Part shown: positions 20,027-28,402 of the stretch, piece by piece
How positions within the stretch are numbered: position 1 is the first letter of the stretch
How the letters are laid out: each line of letters starts with the position of its first letter
Origin: Stieleria marina
GTDB taxonomy: Bacteria > Planctomycetota > Planctomycetia > Pirellulales > Pirellulaceae
Assembly (NCBI GenBank): GCA_007741555.1
Contig: CP036526.1
Coordinates: 3,038,001 to 3,102,000, forward strand
Direction of reading: 5' to 3'
Length of the DNA: 64,000 nucleotides
Program-made: the position numbers and the translations under genes
Notes under the pieces: generated by a model
Seen by the model: only the letters and a program-made list of their open reading frames with translations
What the model was told of the DNA's origin: nothing
The model's database searches: none

Positions 20027-20780
20027 AACCCATCGCTCGCATGGTTTCGTCGACCATCTTCAGTTCGTCTTTGTTGTTAATTGACAACGATTCGCAGGGT
20101 TTCAAAACCGGCAAGGCTTCGACCTTCTCGCCCGCTTCGTTCAACAGGCGGGCACAATCGGTCAGGTAATACTCTGCCTGTGCATTGTCGTTGCTCAATC
20201 GATTAAGTGAATCCAGCAAATCGCTAGTTTTGAACAAATACGTGCTCATATTCACTTCGTCGATCGCCAACTGCTCTTCGGTGGCGTCTTTGTGTTCGAC
20301 GATTCCCGTGAAGTTGCCGTCGGCGTCGCGAACGATGCGTCCCAAACCAGTTGGATCGTCTTTTTTGAGCGTGCCCAGCAACAGCGCGGGCTGTTTTTCG
20401 TTGAAGTAAGTCAGCAGCTGTGACAAGCTTTCGTGCTGAATCAATGGTGAATCACCTGCTACGACGATCGTCGGGCCTTGCTGATCTGCCAACGCTTCGC
20501 GGCACATCTGGACGGCATGGCCGGTGCCAAGCTGTTCGCTCTGCAGGACAAATTCGATCTCGCCATCTCGCGATGAAAGTTCTTGTTTGACCATGTCCGC
20601 TTCGTGGCCGACGACCACAATTTGCCGATGAATGCCTGCTTTTTCCAAAGCATCCAGCACGAAATGAATCATGGCTCGGTCGACGACCGGACAGAGGACT
20701 TTGGGCAAATGGCTTTCCATTCGCGTGCCTTTGCCAGCGGCAAGCACGACGGCACAGGGAGAAGTCCGAGGGGCGCTCAT
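20019..20780 (-). CDS. GlmU-type UDP-sugar pyrophosphorylase, N-terminal domain only
   Basis: A 253-residue nucleotidyltransferase: 'VVLAAGKGTRMESHLPKVL' at about residues 11-29, 'EQLGTGHAVQMC', 'VVAGDSPLI' and 'EVNMSTYLF' match the uridyltransferase half of GlmU (N-acetylglucosamine-1-phosphate uridyltransferase). The C-terminal left-handed beta-helix with acetyltransferase activity is absent; the product ends at 'RAMGYA'. The cell would need a separate acetyltransferase or a different sugar-1-phosphate substrate. Translational coupling with prs (8-bp overlap) suggests a shared role in supplying activated precursors. Confidence 0.88.
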   Translation of the reverse strand: MSAPRTSPCAVVLAAGKGTRMESHLPKVLCPVVDRAMIHFVLDALEKAGIHRQIVVVGHEADMVKQELSSRDGEIEFVLQSEQLGTGHAVQMCREALADQQGPTIVVAGDSPLIQHESLSQLLTYFNEKQPALLLGTLKKDDPTGLGRIVRDADGNFTGIVEHKDATEEQLAIDEVNMSTYLFKTSDLLDSLNRLSNDNAQAEYYLTDCARLLNEAGEKVEALPVLKPCESLSINNKDELKMVDETMRAMGYA

Positions 20781-21041
20781 TTTGGGGCGTACCGATAATC
20801 GTTTAGGGGCGTCAGGGCGGGTAAACCGCGTCAGTCAACGTCCCGATATGTTGCCCTTTGGCACTTGATCTCACAACCGGGCCGATTGTGGGTCATTTCC
20901 ACCCACCATTTCACCAGTAAATCGCCCGTTTCCAGCCGAAACAGCGTTCTGTCGCCCAAATTCGTCTATTCGGCGGACAGCCGATTTGCCGACAATGCCG
21001 CTATCGTAATTCGATCAAACCACCACGAATGGATTCTGCTG

Positions 21042-22046
21042 GTGAGCGACCTTATCAAGCCTTCGTTCCAGACTCGACTCGCCGCGTTTCGGGCCATCGC
21101 CACCGAATTTGCAGGGTACGTGGTGGTGCGTTCGCTGGTTTGCTTCGTTCAAACATTGCCTTACGACATGGGCAATTCGATGAGCCGCTCCATCGCGTGG
21201 CTAGCGTCGGGGCCGCTGCGGATTCGACGCAACGTGACGGAAAAGAATCTGCAAGCGATCTTTCCCGATGCTACCGCACAACAGCGTCAACAGTTGAGCC
21301 TGGAGATGTGGCATCACTTGATTCTGATGGTTTGCGAAATCGCTTGGGCTCAGCGTCGTTTGCATCTAACGAATTGGAGCGAGCATGTCAGTTTCAAAAA
21401 CAACCGTTCGATCCTGCAAGCCTGTTTGTCAAAAAGGCCCGCGGTGCTGGTTGCAGGTCATTTCGGTAACTTTGAAATCGGCGGCTACACGATGGGTCTG
21501 ATGGGCTGTGGTGCCACCACGATCGCCCGCAAATTGGACAATCGATTTTTGCATGCCTGGGTCGAACGCTTCCGCGGTGCCAAAGGTCAAAAAATGGTGG
21601 ACAAAGAAGGCTGCGCAGCGGACGTCGATCAACACTTGCTGTCCGGCGGGATGTTGACGTTGCTTGCCGATCAACATGCAGGCCCCAAGGGCTGCTGGGT
21701 CGAATTCATGGGCGTGCCGGCATCATGCCATAAAGCGTTGGCGTTGTTTTCGCTCGCATCGGGAGCACCCATGTTTGCCGGTTACACACGACGTGTCGGT
21801 GGACAACCCATGCAATTTCAATCCAATTGCACCGGAATCGCTGACCCGCAAAACGATCCCGATGGCCACTGCGCATCGGTGACGACGCTAACCAATTGGT
21901 ACAACCGCCAACTCGAAGGCGCCGTATCCGAAGCGGTCGAACAATACTGGTGGCTCCACCGTCGCTGGCGGGATCCACCGGAGAGAGTCGCCAAGCGATT
22001 GGCCAAGCAAGCACAACAAAAACAGTCCTCCAAAATTGCTGCTTAG
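21042..22046 (+). CDS. LpxL/HtrB-family lysophospholipid acyltransferase
   Basis: A lipid A late-acyltransferase-type protein that would acylate lipid A or a related lipid at the inner membrane. Core motifs: 'VLVAGHFGNFEIGGYTMG' with the catalytic H-x4-E, 'ARKLDNRFLHAWVERFRG', and 'LTLLADQHAGPKGCWVEFMG' (family 'D..' substrate loop). Near the end, 'YWWLHRRWRDPP' matches the conserved tail 'QYxWxHRRWK'. The start is uncertain: a frame from an ATG at 20865 would give 393 residues, but the first 59 look non-coding; a GTG at 21042 gives 334, close to the family length. It is divergent from the glmU-like gene. Confidence 0.87.
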   Translation: MSDLIKPSFQTRLAAFRAIATEFAGYVVVRSLVCFVQTLPYDMGNSMSRSIAWLASGPLRIRRNVTEKNLQAIFPDATAQQRQQLSLEMWHHLILMVCEIAWAQRRLHLTNWSEHVSFKNNRSILQACLSKRPAVLVAGHFGNFEIGGYTMGLMGCGATTIARKLDNRFLHAWVERFRGAKGQKMVDKEGCAADVDQHLLSGGMLTLLADQHAGPKGCWVEFMGVPASCHKALALFSLASGAPMFAGYTRRVGGQPMQFQSNCTGIADPQNDPDGHCASVTTLTNWYNRQLEGAVSEAVEQYWWLHRRWRDPPERVAKRLAKQAQQKQSSKIAA

Positions 22047-22226
22047 TCCGGAGGTGTTTGGCCGCATGAATTGAAACGCGGTACAGCTTGTCGACCGTCG
22101 CACGCTTTCTGTCGCTGCAATTTTCTTGTAGTGCCTTCCAACGGCTATACTTCGATCCACTGTTCTGGCTTCAGCCCTCTTTCGAGGGCGGGACGTGATG
22201 GGTTGAGAGAATCGAGACTGGTCAAA

Positions 22227-22688
22227 ATGGAAGACTCGCAGCAAAGCACATCGGCAAAGAAACGTCCGCGTTTTCGGTTTAGCTTGCGTACGCTGCTGGC
22301 GATCTTGCTCATCGTCGCTTTACTATTCGGTGCGTTTCAATTGGGACACGACACCGGTTTTGAAAAGGGCAATCGAATTGGTTTCGCGGAAGGGCTGAAT
22401 GCGAAGACCTATCCCGTCAGTTACCGCGCGTCCGATTTGCTGATTCGCGTACCTGCAGACGGAACGGGGGCAACTTTCGCTGGTTTTGAAAAGCTATTGG
22501 ACGAAATGATGACGACGGTTCAGCCATCGTCATGGGAAGGCGCTGGTGGACCTGCCACGTGCGCGCCCTATCCACAAAATCTTTCGCTCGTTGTTTCGCA
22601 AACCGATCGCGGACACGAGGAGGTCGCCGCTTTTCTGGAAGCGAAACGCCGTGAGCTTGCAGCGGGATCACCGCTGCCAGCGCCCTAG
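22227..22688 (+). CDS. Small planctomycete membrane protein with 'FSLRTLL' motif
   Basis: About 153 residues from the ATG at 22227. Residues 13-23 read 'RPRFRFSLRTL', and one transmembrane segment follows ('LLAILLIVALLFGAFQLG'). This basic-then-hydrophobic N-terminus is common in planctomycete membrane proteins of unknown role. The rest is a soluble domain with 'DLLIRVPADGTGATFAGFEKL' (split strands) and a helix-rich end; it has no motif I can name. It sits between the acyltransferase gene (180 bp upstream) and a convergent gene 20 bp downstream. Confidence 0.7.
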   Translation: MEDSQQSTSAKKRPRFRFSLRTLLAILLIVALLFGAFQLGHDTGFEKGNRIGFAEGLNAKTYPVSYRASDLLIRVPADGTGATFAGFEKLLDEMMTTVQPSSWEGAGGPATCAPYPQNLSLVVSQTDRGHEEVAAFLEAKRRELAAGSPLPAP

Positions 22689-22708
22689 TGTGAAACGCTG
22701 CTTGTTGT

Positions 22709-23803
22709 TCAGCGGATCATTTGCGTGGCGCCGTTGGCGACGGATTGCACACTTGGTGCTTCGTAAGCACTGAATTCGGCCCAGACTGGCATGTGGTCGC
22801 TGATCAGCAGCGCCTGCTTTTCGCTCAAGCCAAATTGCGTTTGGAAATCCACGACGCCGCGTTTGCCGGTGTATTCACGTGTCGTGTAGTTATCCAGCAT
22901 GATGTGGTCGTAGGTTTTGGTGCGCCGAGTATTGGTCAGTTGATCTCCGGCGACGCTGATCATGTTCGGAATCAATGCTAGCTCTTGTAATCCGTTCGAA
23001 TCGACATTGAGGTCGCCGACCAGCAAGCAGTCTTCTTCACCCGCGGTATCGTATTCGTACTGTCGAACTCTCATGAACACATCGTCCAAGACATTGATTT
23101 CGTTGGCGATGTCGCGAGGTGATACTAAGTCAGGGTCCGTATGGGCGTTGATGATGGTAAACCGAAACGGTCGCCGGCCTTCGGTCGCAGGGACACGTGT
23201 TTCGAATGAAGCAACCATTGGCTCGCGGTACATGCGTTTGGAATCGTCATGAACCACGTACGCGCTATTTTGAATCAGACGCATTCGTGTCTGGTCCCAA
23301 ACATAGGCATAGCATTCGGTGTAGTGCTCGTCGCCGATGGGTTCGCTTAGCGTGGCGGTGTACTGACCACCCGATTCGTTTAGGAGATCAATCAGGCGGC
23401 GTATGGGGGTGCCGTCGGATCCACGAACTTCTTGGATGGCGACCAGATCGAATTGGCTGACAATTTTTGCGATCGTTCCCATCACGTCAACGTTGGCGTC
23501 GGGAACCATTCGAGTGCTCGATTTTTTCTCGCCAAACTGTTTGATATTGAAAGTAGCAATCCGGATCGAATCGCTGATCTGGTTCGATTTGGGCGTCAAA
23601 ACCACCGGTTCGACGTGCGTATGCTCGGCCGAACCCGCGAAGTCGTCGAACGCTTTAAACTGAAATTTACCGCTCAGCGCGTACGATACGACCATGAATA
23701 GGCCAGCCATCGTGCAGATGGGGCCTGCCCAACGGAGCCCGGGCACGCGTGAAGCGAACGAGTTATTTTTACGTAGCAGTCGCCTGCTGGAGAAAATCCC
23801 CAC
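22709..23803 (-). CDS. Endonuclease/exonuclease/phosphatase-fold protein, membrane-anchored or exported
   Basis: A 364-residue protein with a hydrophobic segment near the N-terminus (about residues 26-46, 'WAGPICTMAGLFMVVSYAL'), then a DNase I-like domain: 'IRIATFNIKQFGEKK', 'LVAIQEVRG' (metal-binding Glu), 'TIINAHTDPD', 'LLVGDLNVDSNG', 'YDHIMLDN' and 'LISDHMPVWAEF' (catalytic Asp-His). These are the metal ligands and catalytic residues expected for a phosphodiesterase acting on nucleic acid or lipid head groups. The anchor implies an extracytoplasmic location. The start codon is GTG. It is convergent with the small membrane protein and divergent from metF. Confidence 0.88.
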   Translation of the reverse strand: MGIFSSRRLLRKNNSFASRVPGLRWAGPICTMAGLFMVVSYALSGKFQFKAFDDFAGSAEHTHVEPVVLTPKSNQISDSIRIATFNIKQFGEKKSSTRMVPDANVDVMGTIAKIVSQFDLVAIQEVRGSDGTPIRRLIDLLNESGGQYTATLSEPIGDEHYTECYAYVWDQTRMRLIQNSAYVVHDDSKRMYREPMVASFETRVPATEGRRPFRFTIINAHTDPDLVSPRDIANEINVLDDVFMRVRQYEYDTAGEEDCLLVGDLNVDSNGLQELALIPNMISVAGDQLTNTRRTKTYDHIMLDNYTTREYTGKRGVVDFQTQFGLSEKQALLISDHMPVWAEFSAYEAPSVQSVANGATQMIR

Positions 23804-24140
23804 CGCTGGCCTCCTTGCCGCATCGGGGTAAACATCTGCACAAACTGCGTTTTGACTAAGAAAAAGAGCTCGCTTTAGGCAACCCCATTCGCTTCATTGC
23901 CACTTTGCAGGCTTGTTTGAAATCCGTAGCATTCGCGGTTTAGAAAGCATTGCGATTGGTTTTTTCGCGATCCTGCCAAGAATATTCCTTTGCGATGCGG
24001 CCTACGGATTGAGTTTGTGGGGCACCAAGTACAATTGTTGCTTGATGCGGTACCATTTGCGCATTCGTGAAACTGATTTTTTATTTCCACTTCCTACTGG
24101 GCGTTTGCGAAACGGACGCCCTCGATTTTCAGGGAACTCG
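23804..24140. other. 337-bp divergent spacer upstream of metF
   Basis: Holds the start regions of the minus-strand nuclease-fold gene and plus-strand metF. The metF reading frame stays open through it from 23913, but the 76 extra residues are unlike MetF. No riboswitch could be recognised by eye. A ribosome-binding site AGGGAA at 24131-24136 precedes the metF ATG. Confidence 0.4.
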
Positions 24141-25019
24141 ATGAGTCTTGCTGAACACTACGCCGGAACGAACTGTGCGATCTCGTTTGAGCTATTCCCG
24201 CCCAAGACGAGCGAGGGGATCGATAAGCTCTGCAATAACGTCAAACGGCTGATGGATTTCAACCCCAGCTATTTCACTTGCACATATGGCGCTGGCGGTT
24301 CGACCCAAGGAACGACGTTAGAAGTTTTAAAATGCGTTCGTGAAATCACCGGCCTGCCGGTTGCCAGCCACCTGACATGTGTTGGGCTGACGGCGGAGCA
24401 ACTGGCTGATTATTTAACGGAAGCCAAGACGCTGGGGGTCGAACACATCGTGGCGCTGCGTGGTGATCCGCCGAAAGGAACCGACAAATTTGAAGCGGTC
24501 AACGGGGGGCTGCATTATGCAAACCAACTGGTCGATTTGATTCGTGAAAAGTTCGCCGATGATTTTGGGATCGCCGTGGCCGGATACCCCGAAGTCCACC
24601 AGGAAGCATCGGACGCGCAGACGGATTTGGACAATCTGAAACGTAAAGTCGATTCGGGCGCCGACATCATCATCACCCAGTTATTCTACGACAACGCTGA
24701 TTTTTATCGGTTCCGTGATGCCTGCGTTAAAGCGGGGATTCAAGTACCGATCGTGCCGGGGCTCTTGCCCGTGACCAATTTCAAGCAAGCACAACGGATC
24801 GCATCGATGTGCAAAGCGGGGATTCCGTCAGTCTTGGAATCGGCAATGGGCGAAAGTGACGAAGCCGATTATCAATTCAAAGTCGGAGTGGATCACGCAC
24901 GGCAACAGACGATCGACTTGGTCGAAAATGATGCGCCGGGCATCCACTACTACGTGCTGAATAAAAGCGATGCAGCCGAAAAACTTCTCGACGGCCTCTC
25001 TCTGGGCGTCGACTGCTAA
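24141..25019 (+). CDS. metF: 5,10-methylenetetrahydrofolate reductase
   Basis: Flavoenzyme that reduces methylene-THF to 5-methyl-THF for methionine synthesis. The 292-residue product has the family signature: 'ISFELFPPKTSEG' at about residues 13-25 (catalytic Glu), 'TYGAGGSTQGTT', 'ALRGDPPKG', 'AGYPEVHQEA' and 'QLFYDNADFYRF'. Length matches bacterial MetF (about 290-300). The ATG at 24141 follows AGGGAA at good spacing and aligns with homologous starts. The gene is alone, convergent with the hybrid histidine kinase. Confidence 0.95.
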   Translation: MSLAEHYAGTNCAISFELFPPKTSEGIDKLCNNVKRLMDFNPSYFTCTYGAGGSTQGTTLEVLKCVREITGLPVASHLTCVGLTAEQLADYLTEAKTLGVEHIVALRGDPPKGTDKFEAVNGGLHYANQLVDLIREKFADDFGIAVAGYPEVHQEASDAQTDLDNLKRKVDSGADIIITQLFYDNADFYRFRDACVKAGIQVPIVPGLLPVTNFKQAQRIASMCKAGIPSVLESAMGESDEADYQFKVGVDHARQQTIDLVENDAPGIHYYVLNKSDAAEKLLDGLSLGVDC

Positions 25020-25359
25020 TCACTGCGGTCCGTCTTAGTTCACAGCGAGGGATTTATGCAAATCTTATCGCGGTAGAACAGATCTCAATTTGCACGATGC
25101 AACTGAGTCAAGCTTTGCAGGGATCTTGAGGGTGGACTTGCCCAGGCTGCATGTGCGGCGGCACTCTCTCGTCATACGCTTTACCGTTGCGGAATTACCA
25201 ACCAACGATTCCAGCTTGTTGCCCCAGACGCATTTCTTGGCGTTGCATATAGTGACGCTGCCTGATTGGCAAACCGTTGCACTTCGGTATCCGATTCGCA
25301 GGGATGTGATGACTAAGTGGCAAGCGGAACAGAGCTGCAACGCCGAGTGGCGAGATTCG
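25020..25359. other. 340-bp convergent spacer between metF and the hybrid kinase
   Basis: Both neighbouring genes end here. Short ORFs on both strands have no recognisable features, and no clear terminator hairpin with a T-tract was found. Confidence 0.4.
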
Positions 25360-28227
25360 TTACAGAGAACGAAGCAGTGCGTTCAGCTTTTCCGTTTCCG
25401 ACTTGAGTGATTGGATAAGCGATGCGTGGGATTCTTGATCGTCGCAAGTAGCAAGCTCTTCCAATTGCGCAGCGAGCTGGACGACACGCGCCGCATTGAA
25501 CAGGTCAGCGGACCCTTTCAAAGTATGCGCGGCTCGTTGCAACGATTTAGCGTCCCCGGTGCCAGCACAGCGATCCATCGTGTCAAAAATGTGAACACAT
25601 TCATCTTGGAAAATTCGAGCAAGTCGAATCATCCCATCGCGTCCGCCCGAAATGTTGAAGCTGGCCGATTCCAAATCTGCGATATCGCTGGCACTAGGAA
25701 AAAGCCTCTCTTCGGTTTCGCCTGAGTCGTCTTCATCGCAGTTGACGGCGTCCGCAGAGTCATCGTCGAAATCACTGTTGGACTGAATGTCGGGAGCATG
25801 TTTCGCGAGTGTTTCCTGGAGTATTTGCGGGCGGATCGGCTTGGTCAAAAAGTCGTCCATGCCTGCGGCGCGGCATTCTCTGGCGTCTTGCGGAGTCGCG
25901 GCAGCAGTGACGGCGATGATGGGAATGTGGCTGTCGGAATCTTGCTCCAATGCGCGAATCGCTCGTGTAGCTTCCAGCCCATCCATCTCCGGCATGTGCA
26001 TGTCCATCAAAATCAAATCGTAAGTTCCCGTTTGCCATCGTTCGACGGCTTCTTTGCCGTCGCATGCGAGTGAAGGTTTGTGCCCTGCTGCTTTGAGCAA
26101 TCCCATGGCAACGTGCTGGTTGGCTAATCCGTCTTCGGCTACCAGGACGCGCAGGGGTGGGCAATCGATGCTGTCGTCTTCGCAGGGAGAACCGGTTCGC
26201 TCGGATTTGGATTCCATGATTTGCAACAGCGCGTCCATCAGATCTGACTGAACGACGGGTTTATTCATGTAACGGTCGATGCTTAGCTCTTCGCAAAAAT
26301 GACTGTCGTTTGGGCTCTTTGCTGAAGACAAAATCATCAAGCGTATTTTGTCGTCGCAGCATTGCCGGCGAATGCGTCTGGCCAAATCGAAGCCATCCAT
26401 CTCCGGCATCATGCAATCGAGAATGGCAAAGCGAAAAGGATTGCCTTGAGCTTTGGCAGTCGCAAGGCACTCCAATGCCGCGGCACCACTGTCAGCCAGG
26501 ACGGGAGACAGATTCCACGACTGAAGTATTTCGTCGAGTATCCGGCGGTTCGTTGCGTTGTCGTCCACGACCAAGACACGCATTGAACGTAGTTTTTCGA
26601 GACGCTTTCGGTTCTCGTTTTCTGCGATCGGTTTGGCCAAGACTGGGATCGTAAACGAAAAAGTTGTGCCTAGATTTTCGACGCTACAAATTTCTAAGCA
26701 ACCGCCCATCAGTTCGACCAGTTGTCGGGAAATCGCCAACCCCAGTCCCGTGCCGCCGAATTTGCGTGTCGTTGACGCATCGGCTTGGGTGAACGCCTCC
26801 ATCACAGCGGCTTGCTTGTCCAGCGGGATGCCCATCCCCGTGTCTTGCACCGCGAACCGCAAGTGGACCGGCGAATCAGATGCCTGTTCACATAATGCGT
26901 CCGAATGTGTGGAAGTGACATCGATCGTCACTTCGCCCTGTTCGGTAAACTTGATGGCGTTGGCGACCAAATTGATCAGCACTTGTCGAAGTCGTCCGCC
27001 GTCACCGAGCCAGCCGTCAGGTAGTTCTGGCGAAACCCGGCAGGCGAGTTCCAGGTTCTTTTCGGCAGCGCGAATCGAAAGTGTGCGTCCGGTTTTTTCG
27101 ACCAAGTCCCGCAATGAAAAGGGAGCGGACTCAAGTTCTAGCTTTCGGGCCTCGATCTTGGAGAAATCAAGAATGTCATTTAACAGTCCCAGCAGCGATC
27201 CGGCGGATTCGCGAATCAGATCGGCATAGTCCAGCTGCTCCTGAGTCAGTTCGGTTTGAGTCAATAGTTCTGACATCCCGATGATTGCGTTCATCGGGGT
27301 GCGAATCTCGTGACTCATGTTGGCCAAGAATTCGCTTTTGGCATCGTTCGCCTTGTCTGCGACGTCACGCGCTTTGCGAAGTTCGTCCTGCGACTGGATC
27401 AGATCAGTGATGTCACGCGAGATACCGAACGTTCCGATGACGCGTCCCGTGTCATCCAGGAAAGGCATCTTGGTCGAAATGCACCAGGAATCTTGCTGGT
27501 CCGGCCAAGTTTCGCGTTCGACGCGGTCGACTAGCGGTTCGCCGGTTTGGATGATGTGCATCTCGTCGCGGCGAGCGCCCTCGGCGTGTTCCTTGGAGAA
27601 AATGTCCGCATCGGTTTTGCCGACCACGTCGTCGTCACTGGAAAAACCAAACTTCTCCGCCATGGCTTGGCTGATGCGAATGAAGCGGCTATCAGTGTCT
27701 TTGAAGTAAATCGAATCGGGTAAGTTGCGCATCAACGTGCGCAACAAATGTCGCTCAAAATCCAGCTGTTGCCTGGCTTCGATGCGTTCGGTCACATCCC
27801 AAAACAGCAACTGCAAACCAGTGACATTGTCGTCTTGATCGCGGATCGGGCTCTTGATCCGTTCGATCCAGCGAACATTTCCTTCCAGATCGACGGTGGG
27901 CTCGACGCTGTGAAGCGACTTGCCTGAAACCATCACTGCCCTGTCATCGGTCGTGTATTGCTCAGCAATCTCGCTGGGAAAAAGATCCGCGTCGACTTTG
28001 CCCATCAATTCCGACATCGTCGTATTGCGAACACGCAAATACGTTTTGTTTGCAAACACACGCCGACCGTCTGCGTCTTTGATCAGCAAACTAAGCGGCA
28101 TCGAATTGACAAGCGATTCGAACGTGCGTCGCGATTCGACTCGCGAGAAAAGTTCTTCCGCTGCTTGGTAGGCCGAATCAAACTCGATATCAGTGGATTC
28201 GTCCGTCGAGTCGTTTGATTCAGACAT
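25360..28227 (-). CDS. Cytoplasmic hybrid histidine kinase: PAS-PAS-HisKA-HATPase-REC-REC-Hpt
   Basis: A 955-residue phosphorelay protein with no transmembrane segment. PAS domains span about 34-150 and 157-278. HisKA has the phospho-acceptor His306 in 'MSHEIRTPMNAI'; the ATPase domain has Asn423 (N-box), 'DTGMGI' at 462-467 and 'GGTGLGL' at 491-497. Receiver 1 has Asp604 ('ILDCMMPEMDG'), receiver 2 has Asp742 ('LMDMHMPEMDG'), and the C-terminal Hpt domain has His901 ('AAHTLKGSA'). All phosphotransfer residues are present, so a full four-step relay within one chain is possible. No cognate regulator is adjacent. The PAS domains suggest an intracellular redox, light or small-molecule signal. 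Confidence 0.95.
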   Translation of the reverse strand: MSESNDSTDESTDIEFDSAYQAAEELFSRVESRRTFESLVNSMPLSLLIKDADGRRVFANKTYLRVRNTTMSELMGKVDADLFPSEIAEQYTTDDRAVMVSGKSLHSVEPTVDLEGNVRWIERIKSPIRDQDDNVTGLQLLFWDVTERIEARQQLDFERHLLRTLMRNLPDSIYFKDTDSRFIRISQAMAEKFGFSSDDDVVGKTDADIFSKEHAEGARRDEMHIIQTGEPLVDRVERETWPDQQDSWCISTKMPFLDDTGRVIGTFGISRDITDLIQSQDELRKARDVADKANDAKSEFLANMSHEIRTPMNAIIGMSELLTQTELTQEQLDYADLIRESAGSLLGLLNDILDFSKIEARKLELESAPFSLRDLVEKTGRTLSIRAAEKNLELACRVSPELPDGWLGDGGRLRQVLINLVANAIKFTEQGEVTIDVTSTHSDALCEQASDSPVHLRFAVQDTGMGIPLDKQAAVMEAFTQADASTTRKFGGTGLGLAISRQLVELMGGCLEICSVENLGTTFSFTIPVLAKPIAENENRKRLEKLRSMRVLVVDDNATNRRILDEILQSWNLSPVLADSGAAALECLATAKAQGNPFRFAILDCMMPEMDGFDLARRIRRQCCDDKIRLMILSSAKSPNDSHFCEELSIDRYMNKPVVQSDLMDALLQIMESKSERTGSPCEDDSIDCPPLRVLVAEDGLANQHVAMGLLKAAGHKPSLACDGKEAVERWQTGTYDLILMDMHMPEMDGLEATRAIRALEQDSDSHIPIIAVTAAATPQDARECRAAGMDDFLTKPIRPQILQETLAKHAPDIQSNSDFDDDSADAVNCDEDDSGETEERLFPSASDIADLESASFNISGGRDGMIRLARIFQDECVHIFDTMDRCAGTGDAKSLQRAAHTLKGSADLFNAARVVQLAAQLEELATCDDQESHASLIQSLKSETEKLNALLRSL

Positions 28228-28402
28228 CGTGCAAGAGACCTATGACAACTAGCGAAACGCACCAAAGAGAGTGGTTCTTATCATAGACGATTCAGCCAGC
28301 AATGATCGCTTTGCGAAAGAGCAAAAAAACAATCGGTATGAAACAGCCCATTGCATCTTTTTTGCCATGCGGTCGATTCAATCGCGTCCGGTCATCTTCG
28401 GA

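Noticed and set aside
23913-24140. N-terminal 76-residue extension of metF
   Set aside because: MetF homology and a good ribosome-binding site place the start at 24141.
25065-25410. Open frames between metF and the hybrid kinase
   Set aside because: Frames on both strands overlap each other and lack any motif or ribosome-binding site.
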